Shown here piece after piece: positions 15,621-25,400 of a DNA stretch of 64,000 nucleotides. The translations under genes and the position numbers were made by a program. Position 1 is the first letter of the stretch. Every line of letters begins with the position of its first letter. Below the pieces are notes generated by a model. It was not told the DNA's origin. It saw nothing but the letters and a program-made list of their open reading frames with translations, and made no database searches. This stretch comes from MED-G105 sp965263305. GTDB taxonomy: Bacteria; Pseudomonadota; Alphaproteobacteria; Caulobacterales; Parvularculaceae. Location of the stretch: assembly GCA_965263305.1 (NCBI GenBank), contig OZ253666.1:2790001-2854000 (forward strand). Reading direction: 5' to 3'.

Positions 15621-18326
15621 ATGAAAAGGTTCTACAAATCGGCGCTGTTAGCGCTTATGGGCTCGACGGCGCTTGCCGGCGCCCAAAGCGCGATGGCGCA
15701 GGTCGATACATCGACCTTTACGGACGAGATTGTCGTCCGCGGGGTAAACATCCCTGACGAGAAGAAAGCGACGTCTGAAATTTCAGCCGTCTTGGATGAA
15801 GAATCGTTCCAACGGACGGGCGATAGCGATATCGCATCGGCGTTGGCGCGTGTTACGGGTTTGTCCGTTTCTGACGGTAAATTCGTTATCGTTCGTGGTT
15901 TGAACGAGCGATATTCATCCGTCACGATCAATGGTTCTCCATTGCCGAGCCCGGAACCGCTTCGCCGCGTCGTTCCTCTGGATCTTATCCCAACATCGTT
16001 TTTATCGGGATCGTTGGTGCAAAAAACCTATTCTCCGCAGTTCTCAGCTGAGTTCGGCGGCGGTTTGGTCGAATTGCGCACCAAATCTATTCCTGACGAA
16101 ACCTATTTTGAAGTTGGGTTGTCCGCTGCGCTCGACACAGTCACGACAGGGAATACCGGTCTTACCCACGATGGCGGTGAGCTCGATTTCCTCGGCTTCG
16201 ATGACGGTGCGCGTTCAGTGCCTGGCGCTGTCTCAGACGCATTCTTCGGCACCAACGGCATTAACGCGTTCGACCAGAACACGGTTGACGCTGCTCTCAG
16301 CAACCCTGAAACCGAAATCGGTTTTGAAAACGTCATTCCACCAAATTACGGCGTTAGCATTGGGCTTGGATCTTACAAAGATCTGACCGATGAGATCACC
16401 ATTGGCGCAAACTTGGCGTTCAATTTTGGTAATGACTTCCAGACCCGCGAAGGTCGCCGCGAGCAGGGCATCACTGGCGGTAGCGCCGTTGGCGCCGGTG
16501 AAGCGCCTATTTCAGGTGATTTCAGCACGTTCAACGAAGAAGTCAGCTTGTTCGACTTCCGCAGTACGACGCAGACCGCAACGCTAAACGGTCTCGGCAG
16601 CTTCGGCATTCAGATCGGTGATGATCACGAGATTACGTCGACCTCATTTATTCTTCGCTCAACCCTGAAGGATACGCGTCAATCACAGGGCGTGTTGACG
16701 GAAGAAAGTGGATCCGAAGTTTTTGTCGAAAACTTCGAATTCTTCGAGCGTCAGGTTTGGCAAACCCAGTTGAACGGCGAGCATGTCTTCCCCGAATTCA
16801 ATGATCTGGAAGTCAACTGGCGCGGCGCCTACGGGCAAGCCTTCCGTGAAGCGCCTTTCCAGCGTCAGGTTCTTCGTGGTCGCGACAATATCAATGACCC
16901 GTTCTTGCTGCCGTTCGCGCCAAGTTCGGGCCTTGGATCGATCGGTAACTCAGCGGCTCTGCTAACCTTCTCCGATGTTGACGACACCAATATCGATGCG
17001 GGTATCGACTTTGTTCTACCGCTGACGATCTCTGACAATGCGGTCGATGTGAAATTCGGTTATGCGTATACCGATAAAGAGCGTGACACGTTGGTTCGTG
17101 ACTTTGTTTTCGACAGCGGCGCGATCGCCTTCCCTGATGCGCTCGCCGGTGTTCGCAACGATGTTCTGTTCTCTCCAGAAGTTGCTGGATCAGATCTGTT
17201 CGACAGCCAGTTCATCACCAACCCGATCTCCCTTGATAACGCTCAATCGGACCTGCAGGTTCATGCCGCCTATCTCGGCCTGGACGTTGAGCTTGGCCCT
17301 TATCTGCGTCTCGCCGCTGGCGGCCGCTATGAAACAAGTGAGCAAAACACGACGGCGTTCGCGACCGCTCAGCCGGCCGCAACATTGTCTTCAACCACGA
17401 TCGATGAAGACTACTTCCTTCCATCGGCAACGCTGACCTGGAACCCGGTTGGTAACTTCCAGGCGCGCTTTGGTTTCTCACAGACCATCACGCGGCCGCA
17501 GTTCCGCGAGTTGACGCCAGCGACGTTCTTGGATGACGACACCGACCAGATTGTGGTTGGTAACCCGTTCCTCCAGAACACGGAGATCGATAACTTCGAT
17601 GCCCGTCTTGAGTATTACTTTGCTCGCGGACAATTCGTGACGATCGGTGGTTTCTACAAGGACATCACGAACCCAATCGAGACAACGACGTCTCAACAGG
17701 GTGGATCATCGGTGCAGACCTTCGTCAACGCACCAGGCGCCCAGCTATATGGTTTCGAAGTTGAGTATGAGCAGAACTTCGCCCTTGGCGATTGGTTTGG
17801 TCAGCGCTTCGATTCCAAAGATCTGGTGATCAAGACAAACTACACCTTCTCGCAATCCGACGTTGATACCGACGGTACAGTGACGCAGTCGCTTATCGTA
17901 ACGGGTCAGCCAGCGATCGCCGATGTGGTCGACGCCTCTGCGTTTATCGTTGATGGCCGTAGTCTTCAGGGTCAATCAGATCACCTCTTCAACCTCCAGC
18001 TTGGCGTGGAAGATGTCGAGAACAACAGCCGCGCAACGCTGCTTGTGAACTGGTCATCCTCGCGGATCCGTCAGACCGAGAACTTGATCGGTGCTGATGC
18101 GCCTGCCGTGATCGAACGTCCGCCGCTCTTGGTTGACTTCGTTTGGAGCCGGGAGATCGATGATCTCTTAGGTCTAGGCGGGGCCACCGAAATTGGCTTC
18201 CAGGTTCGCAATATCCTGGGTGAAGACTATGAGGCGACACAAACCTTCCCTGATGGGTCGGTCGCCTTGTTCGACACCTACCAGCTGGGCCGGACCCTTT
18301 CAGCGTCAATTAAACGTCGCTTCTAG
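15621..18326 (+). CDS. TonB-dependent outer-membrane receptor
   Basis: A 901-aa TonB-dependent transporter. A Sec signal peptide (MKRFYKSALLALMGSTALAG..., cleavage after AMA26) is followed by a TonB-box-like segment (TDEIVVRGVN) and the plug domain (SDIASALARVTGLSVSDGKF, VRGLNERYSSVTINGSPLPS, FSAEFGGGLVELRTK). The rest is a 22-strand-type barrel ending in an aromatic residue (SASIKRRF), the BAM signal. ATG 15621 has AGAGGTGGG upstream; the frame extends seven codons further, before the signal. It follows the duplicated surface lipoprotein and is probably under the same Pho boxes. The substrate cannot be read; a phosphorus-containing ligand is a guess from context. Confidence 0.92.
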   Translation: MKRFYKSALLALMGSTALAGAQSAMAQVDTSTFTDEIVVRGVNIPDEKKATSEISAVLDEESFQRTGDSDIASALARVTGLSVSDGKFVIVRGLNERYSSVTINGSPLPSPEPLRRVVPLDLIPTSFLSGSLVQKTYSPQFSAEFGGGLVELRTKSIPDETYFEVGLSAALDTVTTGNTGLTHDGGELDFLGFDDGARSVPGAVSDAFFGTNGINAFDQNTVDAALSNPETEIGFENVIPPNYGVSIGLGSYKDLTDEITIGANLAFNFGNDFQTREGRREQGITGGSAVGAGEAPISGDFSTFNEEVSLFDFRSTTQTATLNGLGSFGIQIGDDHEITSTSFILRSTLKDTRQSQGVLTEESGSEVFVENFEFFERQVWQTQLNGEHVFPEFNDLEVNWRGAYGQAFREAPFQRQVLRGRDNINDPFLLPFAPSSGLGSIGNSAALLTFSDVDDTNIDAGIDFVLPLTISDNAVDVKFGYAYTDKERDTLVRDFVFDSGAIAFPDALAGVRNDVLFSPEVAGSDLFDSQFITNPISLDNAQSDLQVHAAYLGLDVELGPYLRLAAGGRYETSEQNTTAFATAQPAATLSSTTIDEDYFLPSATLTWNPVGNFQARFGFSQTITRPQFRELTPATFLDDDTDQIVVGNPFLQNTEIDNFDARLEYYFARGQFVTIGGFYKDITNPIETTTSQQGGSSVQTFVNAPGAQLYGFEVEYEQNFALGDWFGQRFDSKDLVIKTNYTFSQSDVDTDGTVTQSLIVTGQPAIADVVDASAFIVDGRSLQGQSDHLFNLQLGVEDVENNSRATLLVNWSSSRIRQTENLIGADAPAVIERPPLLVDFVWSREIDDLLGLGGATEIGFQVRNILGEDYEATQTFPDGSVALFDTYQLGRTLSASIKRRF

Positions 18327-18374
18327 GCTGAACCAATAAAACGTTTCTATTGAAACGATTTACGACTACATAAT

Positions 18375-18407
18375 AAGCGGCCGCTCCATTGAAGCGGCCG
18401 CTTTTTT
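18375..18407 (+). terminator. Rho-independent terminator after TonB receptor
   Basis: AGCGGCCGCT (18376-18385) repeats as AGCGGCCGCT (18393-18402); being self-complementary it forms a 10-bp stem with a 7-nt loop, followed by TTTTT. It separates the receptor from the T2SS operon. The 220 bp from here to gspC must hold the T2SS promoter; I see no Pho box or clear -35/-10 in it. Confidence 0.88.
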
Positions 18408-18627
18408 GTCATTTCTCCGCGCCCCGTTTAGTAAGAGCTTATGTGTGGAGTCTTGGAGCTCAGGTCGGAAGGCGTCGGGTGGTAAGACCCTGACACGGGG
18501 GCCAAATAGCTGCGATGTTGATCACGGCTAGTTGTTATCTCTGGCGTTTTCTTAATGCGGGATCGATTCCCCTGGTGTAGAAAAAGCGCTAAAGAAGTTT
18601 TTCTCGCGATGTTTTGGGCGGGATTAA

Positions 18628-19608
18628 TTGGTTAACAACCATAATGATGGGCAGCAGGTTTTTGTTGGCATGGCGGTGATGGGAACGGAGCGACTTGACC
18701 AATCTGCCGCTGCCTTAGGGGGCGCGGCGGACAAGGTGCTGACCGTCCTGCGCAAACCCAACGCGAAGACGACATCGAAGGCGGCGCCTTTCGTTGAAAT
18801 CGTGCTCGCAGGCCTTTTGGGTTTTATCTTATTGCAGATCTCGTTTGCGCTATTTGCGCCGCTTCCAGCCCCTGAGACGTTGCCTGTGATCAAGCCGCAA
18901 GCGCCCGCACAGACGACGGCAGCCGTTATCGGTGACCCATTTCGCAGTGCAACAGCGCCAAGCGCGCCGATCATCGTTGAAGAGACTTTCGAACAAGATG
19001 TGGCCGAGACCTCCCTCGACCTTGTGCTTCACGGCACGCGAACGAACCCGGCCACCGGCGAGGGCACGGCAACCATTCGTTTGCCCGACCAAAAGCAAGC
19101 GTTGTTCACAAATGGCGATGATATCTGGCAGGGGTGGATCCTTCGAAAGATCTATCCTGAGCAAATCATAATTGAAAATGGCGGCGTACGGGAATCGTTA
19201 ACGATGGCGAACCGTGATCGCGACACCCGCACGTCCCCGCCGCGTCGCTCGTCCAGCCGTGTTGCGGGAAACCAACGCGGCGGAGCGGCTAGTGCTTTGC
19301 CGGGGGTCGATCTGGCCGGCGCGGCGCTCATTCGACCGAAATTCAGCAACGGCGGCTTGAAACTTGAATTGCAGCCAGGCGGAAACGGCGATCTTTTTGC
19401 CGCCTTAGGTCTTGAGGCTGGCGATGTTGTCGTGTCCATCGATAACAGGCCGATCGGCGGCAATGTGCCGGCGGCGATTGAGCGTTTGAGGAGACTGTCA
19501 TCCCAGTCCAGTTTTAACATTATTGTCGAGCGAAACGGCGTCCCGATCCCGATCGATGTTGACCTCGATATTTTGAACGAACTGGATGATGATGAGCTTC
19601 TCAATTGA
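18628..19608 (+). CDS. gspC: Type II secretion system protein GspC
   Basis: A 326-aa inner-membrane clamp protein that links the secretin to the inner-membrane platform. One transmembrane helix lies at about residues 53-73 (VEIVLAGLLGFILLQISFAL), followed by a Pro/Ala linker, the homology-region domain (SLDLVLHGTRTNPATGEGTATIRL...WILRKIYPEQIIIENGG) and a C-terminal PDZ-like domain (GDLFAALGLEAGDVVVSIDNRP). TTG 18628 follows GGGCGGGA and is used here; ATG 18670 would shorten the cytoplasmic tail. First gene of a tight operon running to 31424. Confidence 0.88.
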   Translation: MVNNHNDGQQVFVGMAVMGTERLDQSAAALGGAADKVLTVLRKPNAKTTSKAAPFVEIVLAGLLGFILLQISFALFAPLPAPETLPVIKPQAPAQTTAAVIGDPFRSATAPSAPIIVEETFEQDVAETSLDLVLHGTRTNPATGEGTATIRLPDQKQALFTNGDDIWQGWILRKIYPEQIIIENGGVRESLTMANRDRDTRTSPPRRSSSRVAGNQRGGAASALPGVDLAGAALIRPKFSNGGLKLELQPGGNGDLFAALGLEAGDVVVSIDNRPIGGNVPAAIERLRRLSSQSSFNIIVERNGVPIPIDVDLDILNELDDDELLN

Positions 19609-19677
19609 GGATTTTTTGGACCGCCCATGGGCGTTACTGTGCCGAAATGAGGCAGCTAAGTGCGATTTGAGAGTATT

Positions 19678-22008
19678 ATGAGCAGAGTATCTTCGCTTTT
19701 TACATCGGTCGCTGCGGCGACGTTGTGTGGCGCGTTTTTGGTTAACAGCGCATCGCCGGCGATGGCTCAAGGGCGTTTGCAAGATCCAAACGAGCAGTGC
19801 GGCGAGGAAATTAATTACGAAGACGCCGAGATCAATGTCGTCGTCGACGAAATCGCGATGCGTACCGGCAAGAAATTTGTCGTCGCACCGCAGGTCAACG
19901 GCACGGTGACCATCAAATCTGGCCCCAATGGCGGCATCTGTCCGGATGAAGCCTGGGAATTGTTTCAAGCGGCATTGCGGGTTACCGGATTCGTGGCGAC
20001 CCCTAATGCGGGGGACAGCTATAACATCGTCCCGATCCAGCAAGGTGCTCGGACGGCTGGACCGGTTGGAGATGAGGGGCGTGCGGGCGATTTTGTGACC
20101 CAAATCGTTCGTCTAAAGCACATCGAAGCGCGCGAAGCCGCCGCCAGTCTTGCCCAAATCACCTCGGAGCGGGGTGTTGTGAACCCGGTGCGCAGCGGTA
20201 ATGCCGTCATCATCGTTGATACGGCGGAAAACGTTGTGCGTTTACGGAAGGTTATCGCTCAGATTGACCGTGATACCCGCGTTGACCGTACGATCCAGCT
20301 CGAAAACGCGTCAGCGGTGGAAGTCGCGCGGGTCATCGAGGAATTGGCGCGGGAGTTGTCGGATGACAATGGCGGCCAGCCCGCCTCAATCAGCGCAGTG
20401 GCTTTTGAATCATCTAACAGCGTTCTTGTTCGTGCTGAACCGGGAATTATGGCGCGCGTCATGTCGATCATTACGGAGTTGGACCGCGCCGGCCAAACTC
20501 AATCGGATTTGTCTGTCATTCCGCTGCGCCATGCCGACGCTGAGGCCATGGCGACTTTATTGCGGGAAGTCGCCAATGCTGAATCGGCCGCCGCCGCGGG
20601 CGTGGAACCAACAACGTCGGCTGCGCCGAGGGGCCGGGTTGGTCAGCGGGCGACGATATCTGTGTACCAACCAACCAATGCTGTGATTATTAGCGGTGAT
20701 GCGGATCTGCAACGCAAGCTTCGCCGGGTCATTTTGGAGTTGGACGTGCGCCAACCCCAGGTGCTGGTGGATGCTGTCATCGTTGAGATGTCAGATGATA
20801 CGGCGCGCGCTTTAGGGGTTCAGTATCTCGTGAGCGGCACTGATTCGACGGCTATACCGTTCTCCGCGACGAATTTTTCTGAAGGGCAGGGAAGCGTTCT
20901 CGCCGCTGCGGGCAGCGCCTTTTTGGATGGCGGTGTTCCCGTGCCTGGTGGTACGACGGACCCAGAAGAATCGCGCAGCGATTTTACGCAAGATCTTGTC
21001 GCTGGTGCGTTAGGGTCGTTGCTCGGATTGAATGGCTTTGCCCTAGGCGGCGCGTTAACGGACAGAAATGGCAACATTTTTAGCGCCATTATAACCGCCG
21101 TTCAAAATGATACTGAGTCTCAGCTCTTATCGGTGCCTTCGGTTGTTACATTGGACAATCAACCGGCGAGGCTCTCGGTGGGGCAGGAGATCCCGATTAC
21201 CACCGGCGAGGCAGTGGGCAATGATTTTACAAATGCGTTCAGAACCGTCTCCCGCGAAGAGGTGGGGATCATTCTTGAAGTTACCCCGCGTATCAACGAA
21301 GGCGGCACCGTGACGCTGGAGATCTTGCAAGAGCGCTCTAGCGTTGAGGGGCAGATTATTGATACGTCTACAGATCTTATCACAAATAAAACAACGATTG
21401 AAACGACGGCTCTTGTTGACGATGGTGATATTTTGGTCATCGGCGGGCTGATTGAGCAAAGCGAACAACTTAGTGAACAGAAAGTGCCAGTGCTTGGCGA
21501 TGTGCCGGTATTTGGCAATCTCTTCAAAAATCGCGGCAAGTCGCGGGATAAAGGCAATCTGATGGTTTTTATCCGTCCAACGATCATACGTGATCAACGC
21601 TCGGCGAGAGATGCGACCTATCGCAAGTTAGACTACATTAAAGCGCAGGAGCTCATCAGCACGGGCAGGGGGCGGTCGGAAATTGAACGCCTGATCGAGC
21701 AAGTTACCGGGGCCGGGCCTGTGGGATCGTCGGGTGCGACAAGCGGCAGCGAAGCAGCGCCTCTTTTCGATGATGCTACATTAGATGGCGAGGCGTTAGA
21801 CATCGATGGGTACGACGATGTTAGTGATACCGACATCAATGTCATTGGCGTCAATATCCCTGATCTCGATGCGGATGACGTTAAAGTGCACACATTGAAC
21901 GTGCCAGCCGCGGAGCCTGATCTGTTAAAGCCCATTGAAGCGCAGGGCGACGCGGGAGAGCTTTCCGTTGGTGTGACCCCGGCAACGAATGCGAGTTTGC
22001 GTGAATGA
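19678..22008 (+). CDS. gspD: Type II secretion secretin GspD
   Basis: A 776-aa outer-membrane secretin forming the export channel. A signal peptide (cleaved about AMA|QGRLQ) is followed by the N0 domain (EINVVVDEIAMRTGKKFVV), N1-N3 repeats (VRLKHIEAREAAASLAQ; VIPLRHADAEAMATLLREV, interrupted by a short Ala-rich insert), and the secretin core: ESQLLSVPSVVTLDNQPA, VGQEIPITTGEA, VGIILEVTPRINEGGTV, VPVLGDVPVFGNLFKNR. About 100 acidic residues extend beyond the core, where S-domains bind pilotins in other species. ATG 19678 is chosen; GTG 19660 is in frame. Its stop overlaps the gspE start (ATGA). Confidence 0.95.
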   Translation: MSRVSSLFTSVAAATLCGAFLVNSASPAMAQGRLQDPNEQCGEEINYEDAEINVVVDEIAMRTGKKFVVAPQVNGTVTIKSGPNGGICPDEAWELFQAALRVTGFVATPNAGDSYNIVPIQQGARTAGPVGDEGRAGDFVTQIVRLKHIEAREAAASLAQITSERGVVNPVRSGNAVIIVDTAENVVRLRKVIAQIDRDTRVDRTIQLENASAVEVARVIEELARELSDDNGGQPASISAVAFESSNSVLVRAEPGIMARVMSIITELDRAGQTQSDLSVIPLRHADAEAMATLLREVANAESAAAAGVEPTTSAAPRGRVGQRATISVYQPTNAVIISGDADLQRKLRRVILELDVRQPQVLVDAVIVEMSDDTARALGVQYLVSGTDSTAIPFSATNFSEGQGSVLAAAGSAFLDGGVPVPGGTTDPEESRSDFTQDLVAGALGSLLGLNGFALGGALTDRNGNIFSAIITAVQNDTESQLLSVPSVVTLDNQPARLSVGQEIPITTGEAVGNDFTNAFRTVSREEVGIILEVTPRINEGGTVTLEILQERSSVEGQIIDTSTDLITNKTTIETTALVDDGDILVIGGLIEQSEQLSEQKVPVLGDVPVFGNLFKNRGKSRDKGNLMVFIRPTIIRDQRSARDATYRKLDYIKAQELISTGRGRSEIERLIEQVTGAGPVGSSGATSGSEAAPLFDDATLDGEALDIDGYDDVSDTDINVIGVNIPDLDADDVKVHTLNVPAAEPDLLKPIEAQGDAGELSVGVTPATNASLRE

Positions 22009-23615
22009 CGGGACTTTCAGAATCGCAAGCGATGGCGGACCTCCCTGAAGAGGGGTATACGGGCGGTTCTGAAGAAACCGCCCCCGCAATGACGTCTTCG
22101 CCGAGCGTGGCCCCGGCCGTGCTGCCTGATACCAGGTTGACCTACGCCTTTGCAAAGGAGCGCGGTTTGATCGTGCTCGATGGCGCCGCTCGCCCAGCCG
22201 TGCTGGGCGCAAGGGGTGAGCCTGATCCGTGGGCGGTGATCGAAGCACAGCGCGCCGTTGGCGCCCCGATCGCGGTTCAGAAAATGCCTGTTGAGGCGTT
22301 TGAGCGTCGGTTGTCGGAGATTTATTCAGTCAGCGGTATTGATGCTGGCGAGTTCGCGAGCGAAGGCGATGAAGGGGACCTGGCGACCCTAGCGGAAGGC
22401 CTGCCCACGACGGCGGATTTGCTCGATAGTCAGAATGACGCCCCGATTATCAGATTGATCAACGGCATGATTGCCGAGGCCGTGAAACTCAAAGCATCGG
22501 ACATCCACGTTGAGCCCTATGAGAAAACTCTATCGATCCGATTGCGGGTGGATGGGGTGCTGCGTGAGGTGCTGAGCCTACCAGCGCGCTTAACCCCGGC
22601 GCTCGTCAGCCGCGTTAAAGTGATGGCGCGCCTTGATATCGCTGAAAAACGTCTGCCCCAAGATGGCCGGATCTCTTTGGCGTTGGGCGGGAAAACCGTT
22701 GATGTGCGTGTCTCAACCCTCCCGGCGCGTTTTGGCGAACGCGTGGTTATGAGGATCCTCGATAAAGAAGAGGCGCGCCTTGACCTTGATGCCCTCGGTA
22801 TGCCGGCCAAAACACTGGAGCGTATGCGCCAGGTTTTGAAGCGTCCCAACGGCGTTATTCTGGTGACCGGACCGACCGGTTCAGGGAAGACGACGACGCT
22901 TTATGGCGCGTTGACGTTATTAAATGAGCCCAGCCGGAACATTCTAACGGTGGAAGACCCTGTCGAGTATGCCATTGACGGCGTTGGACAGACACAGATC
23001 AATCCGAAGGTCGGGATGACGTTTGCCACCGGGTTGCGCGCCATCCTTCGTCAGGACCCAGATGTGGTGATGGTTGGCGAGATCCGGGATGTGGAAACGG
23101 CGGAGATCGCGATCCAAGCGGCGCTGACAGGGCACTTGGTTCTATCAACGGTCCACACAAATTCCGCCGTTGGGGCCGTGACGCGCCTGCGGGATATGGG
23201 GGCGGAGCCGTTTTTGTTGTCGTCGACGATTGCGGCCGTCCTCGCCCAGCGGTTGGTGCGCAAGTTGTGCCCTGCCTGCAAAGAACCCTACCGTCCGGAT
23301 GCGGCTGAGATGCGTTTGATCGGCGCGCCGGAAGGCTCGGATGTCGTGTTGCACCGGGCCAAAGGTTGCGGTCGATGCGGTCATTCCGGCTATGAAGGCC
23401 GTCTTGGTGTTTATGAATTGCTCGTCGTCGACGATCACATGCGTCGGCTTATTCATGATGACGCCAGTGAACAGGCAATGGTCGCCCATGGCTTCCAACA
23501 TGAAGACGCGGACACATTGGCCCAGTGCGGGTTCCGCCATGTTGTGGCGGGTCACACCTCTATAGAAGAAGTCCTGCGCGTTGTGCGCCAGGAGGAAGAA
23601 GATGCCAGCCTTTGA
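22005..23615 (+). CDS. gspE: Type II secretion ATPase GspE
   Basis: A 536-aa hexameric secretion ATPase on the cytoplasmic face of the inner membrane. After a disordered N terminus come the N2E-like domain and the CTE: IRLINGMIAEAVKLKASDIH, Walker A GPTGSGKTTTLYG, the Asp box LTVEDPVEYAIDG, Walker B-type VVMVGEIRDVETAEIA and the His box GHLVLSTVHTN. The zinc-binding subdomain has four cysteines (CPAC and CGRCG). The N-terminal GspL-interacting domain is somewhat short. It overlaps gspD by 4 bp and gspF by 14 bp. Confidence 0.96.
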   Translation: MTGLSESQAMADLPEEGYTGGSEETAPAMTSSPSVAPAVLPDTRLTYAFAKERGLIVLDGAARPAVLGARGEPDPWAVIEAQRAVGAPIAVQKMPVEAFERRLSEIYSVSGIDAGEFASEGDEGDLATLAEGLPTTADLLDSQNDAPIIRLINGMIAEAVKLKASDIHVEPYEKTLSIRLRVDGVLREVLSLPARLTPALVSRVKVMARLDIAEKRLPQDGRISLALGGKTVDVRVSTLPARFGERVVMRILDKEEARLDLDALGMPAKTLERMRQVLKRPNGVILVTGPTGSGKTTTLYGALTLLNEPSRNILTVEDPVEYAIDGVGQTQINPKVGMTFATGLRAILRQDPDVVMVGEIRDVETAEIAIQAALTGHLVLSTVHTNSAVGAVTRLRDMGAEPFLLSSTIAAVLAQRLVRKLCPACKEPYRPDAAEMRLIGAPEGSDVVLHRAKGCGRCGHSGYEGRLGVYELLVVDDHMRRLIHDDASEQAMVAHGFQHEDADTLAQCGFRHVVAGHTSIEEVLRVVRQEEEDASL

Positions 23616-24825
23616 TTACGAGGCCCTAGATGGGGCGGGGCGGGCGAAACGCGGTGTTGTCACCGCTGATACGCCACGTCTTGCGCGTGCGGAGTTGCGT
23701 CGTCTGAAATTGACGCCGGTGGCGCTCGCAGCGGCGAAGGACGACAGCGCGAAGGGCGGGCTCTTAGGCGGCGCGCCCGCCGCGTCGCGCATTAAAGCGG
23801 GTCAGTTGGTCTTGATCACGCAACAACTATCTGTCCTTCTCGGCGCTGGAACGCCATTGGAAGAAGCCATTGGCGCGGTCGCGCTGCAGGCTGACCAGCC
23901 GGCCGTCCGTAAGCGCCTTTTAACAGTGCGCGAGCGCGTGACAGAGGGCTGGCGTTTTGCTGACGCGTTGGCGGAGGACAAAAAGTCCTTTCCGGAGCTT
24001 TATCGGGCTGTCGTCGCGGCCGGTGAGGTGTCTGGCGATCTCACCGGCGTTCTCGATCGATTGGCGGTGATGCTGGAGAAAAACCGCGCGATGCAGAATA
24101 AGGCGCTGGGCGCGCTCATTTACCCGGCCGCCCTGGCGTTGTTTGCGGGCGGCGTCATCACCGCGCTTATGACGCAAGTTGTTCCTCAGATCGTGGAGCA
24201 GTTTCAGGCGTTTGACACCGAATTGCCTTGGGTCACCCGTTTTGTCGTGTCGATTTCAGATTTTCTGGGCGCGTATGGATTGTGGGTGCTATTGGCCTTC
24301 GTGTTCTCGGGTGTCGGTTTATGGCAAGCGCTGCGCCAGCCGGTTTTCCGCCTTGGGTTTGACCGCTGGCTCCTGACATTGCCGGTCATTGGGAAACTCA
24401 TTCGCGGGATCGACGGCGCGCGGTTTGCGCGGACGTTGTCGACATTGGTGAGCGGCGGCGCGCCGCTCCTCGATAGCTTGACGGGCGCCCAACGCACCAT
24501 TGGGAACGCCTTTGTTCGAGAGCGCTTGGATGGGGCTATTGCAGCGGTGCGCGAAGGCGCTTCCCTGGCGTCAGCGATCCAACGGGCGAACGTTTTACCA
24601 CCGATGATGACCCATATGGTCGCGGCGGGTGAGCGGGCGAGCGCCTTGCCCAAACTACTCGATAAATCGGCGATACAGCTCGAAGAAGAGTTCGACACCG
24701 CCTCCACCGTTGCGCTAAGGCTCTTGGAGCCCTTAATTATTGTCGGCATGGGCGGCTTTGTGATGGTCATTGTTGTGTCAATTATGATGCCTATCCTGCA
24801 GCTCAATAGTCTGGCGGCGGGCTAA
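23602..24825 (+). CDS. gspF: Type II secretion inner-membrane protein GspF
   Basis: A 407-aa platform protein with two T2SSF domains (about 70-195 and 275-395) and three transmembrane helices (about 172-190, 222-242, 375-400). It begins MPAFDYEALDGAGRAKRGVV, the conserved GspF start, with AGGAGG upstream; seven extra residues from the earlier start are rejected. Typical segments are LITQQLSVLLGAGTPLEEAI, VAAGEVSGDLTGVLDRLA, MVAAGERASALPKLLDKSA and the closing VMVIVVSIMMPILQLNSL. Confidence 0.95.
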   Translation: MPAFDYEALDGAGRAKRGVVTADTPRLARAELRRLKLTPVALAAAKDDSAKGGLLGGAPAASRIKAGQLVLITQQLSVLLGAGTPLEEAIGAVALQADQPAVRKRLLTVRERVTEGWRFADALAEDKKSFPELYRAVVAAGEVSGDLTGVLDRLAVMLEKNRAMQNKALGALIYPAALALFAGGVITALMTQVVPQIVEQFQAFDTELPWVTRFVVSISDFLGAYGLWVLLAFVFSGVGLWQALRQPVFRLGFDRWLLTLPVIGKLIRGIDGARFARTLSTLVSGGAPLLDSLTGAQRTIGNAFVRERLDGAIAAVREGASLASAIQRANVLPPMMTHMVAAGERASALPKLLDKSAIQLEEEFDTASTVALRLLEPLIIVGMGGFVMVIVVSIMMPILQLNSLAAG

Positions 24826-24888
24826 ATTTCGGGGGAGCGCTTGAAAAACGGCGTTGAGATCGTGCAGATTTTTATGGAAGCGAAGAGT

Positions 24889-25389
24889 ATGAGCAACGTG
24901 ATGAAGAGAACGATGAACCATCTTAGCCCCCAAGAGGCACAACGCAGCAGCGCCTGTGACGCGCAGCGCGGTATCACCCTTATCGAGCTTCTCGTGGTGC
25001 TATCGATCATCACCCTTATTTCGGCGCTTGTCGTTGTAAACGTGCTGCCCGAGCGTGATCGTGCGGCAGTACGTAAAGCACGTGTTGACGTTGGCGTGAT
25101 TGAAAGCGCTCTTGATCAGTATAGGCTTGACCTCTTGAACTACCCCTCGAACGCCCAGGGACTCGATGCCTTGGTGCGCGCGCCGTCCAATCTGGCGCGG
25201 CCGGAGGAATATCGTCCAGGCGGATATCTTCGCGGCGGGGTGCCATTGGACCCATGGGGTAATCCTTACCAATACCGCTTCCCTGGGGAGCGCGGCGTTG
25301 TCGACGTCTTCTCATTAGGGGCTGACGGCGAAGAAGGCGGCGAAGAGCTAAACGCTGACATTGGCAACTGGCCGATCAATAGCCGATAG
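24889..25389 (+). CDS. gspG: Major pseudopilin GspG
   Basis: The major pseudopilin of the T2SS piston. The prepilin site is RG|ITLIELLVVLSIITLISA, with Glu at +5. The globular part has the GspG pattern YPSNAQGLDALV, LRGGVPLDPWGNPYQYRFPG and VDVFSLGADGEEGGE, including the aspartates of the C-terminal Ca site. Start uncertain: TTG 24841 has a good GGGGAGC site but gives a 43-residue leader; ATG 24889 leaves about 27, and ATG 24901 or 24913 would be shorter. Processed by the GspO at 11520-12386. Confidence 0.95.
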   Translation: MSNVMKRTMNHLSPQEAQRSSACDAQRGITLIELLVVLSIITLISALVVVNVLPERDRAAVRKARVDVGVIESALDQYRLDLLNYPSNAQGLDALVRAPSNLARPEEYRPGGYLRGGVPLDPWGNPYQYRFPGERGVVDVFSLGADGEEGGEELNADIGNWPINSR

Positions 25390-25400
25390 AGGTGGGTCCT

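Noticed and set aside
18408..18627. Riboswitch or Pho box upstream of gspC
   Set aside because: One isolated GTCATTT occurs but without an 11-bp repeat, and no conserved riboswitch core is visible.
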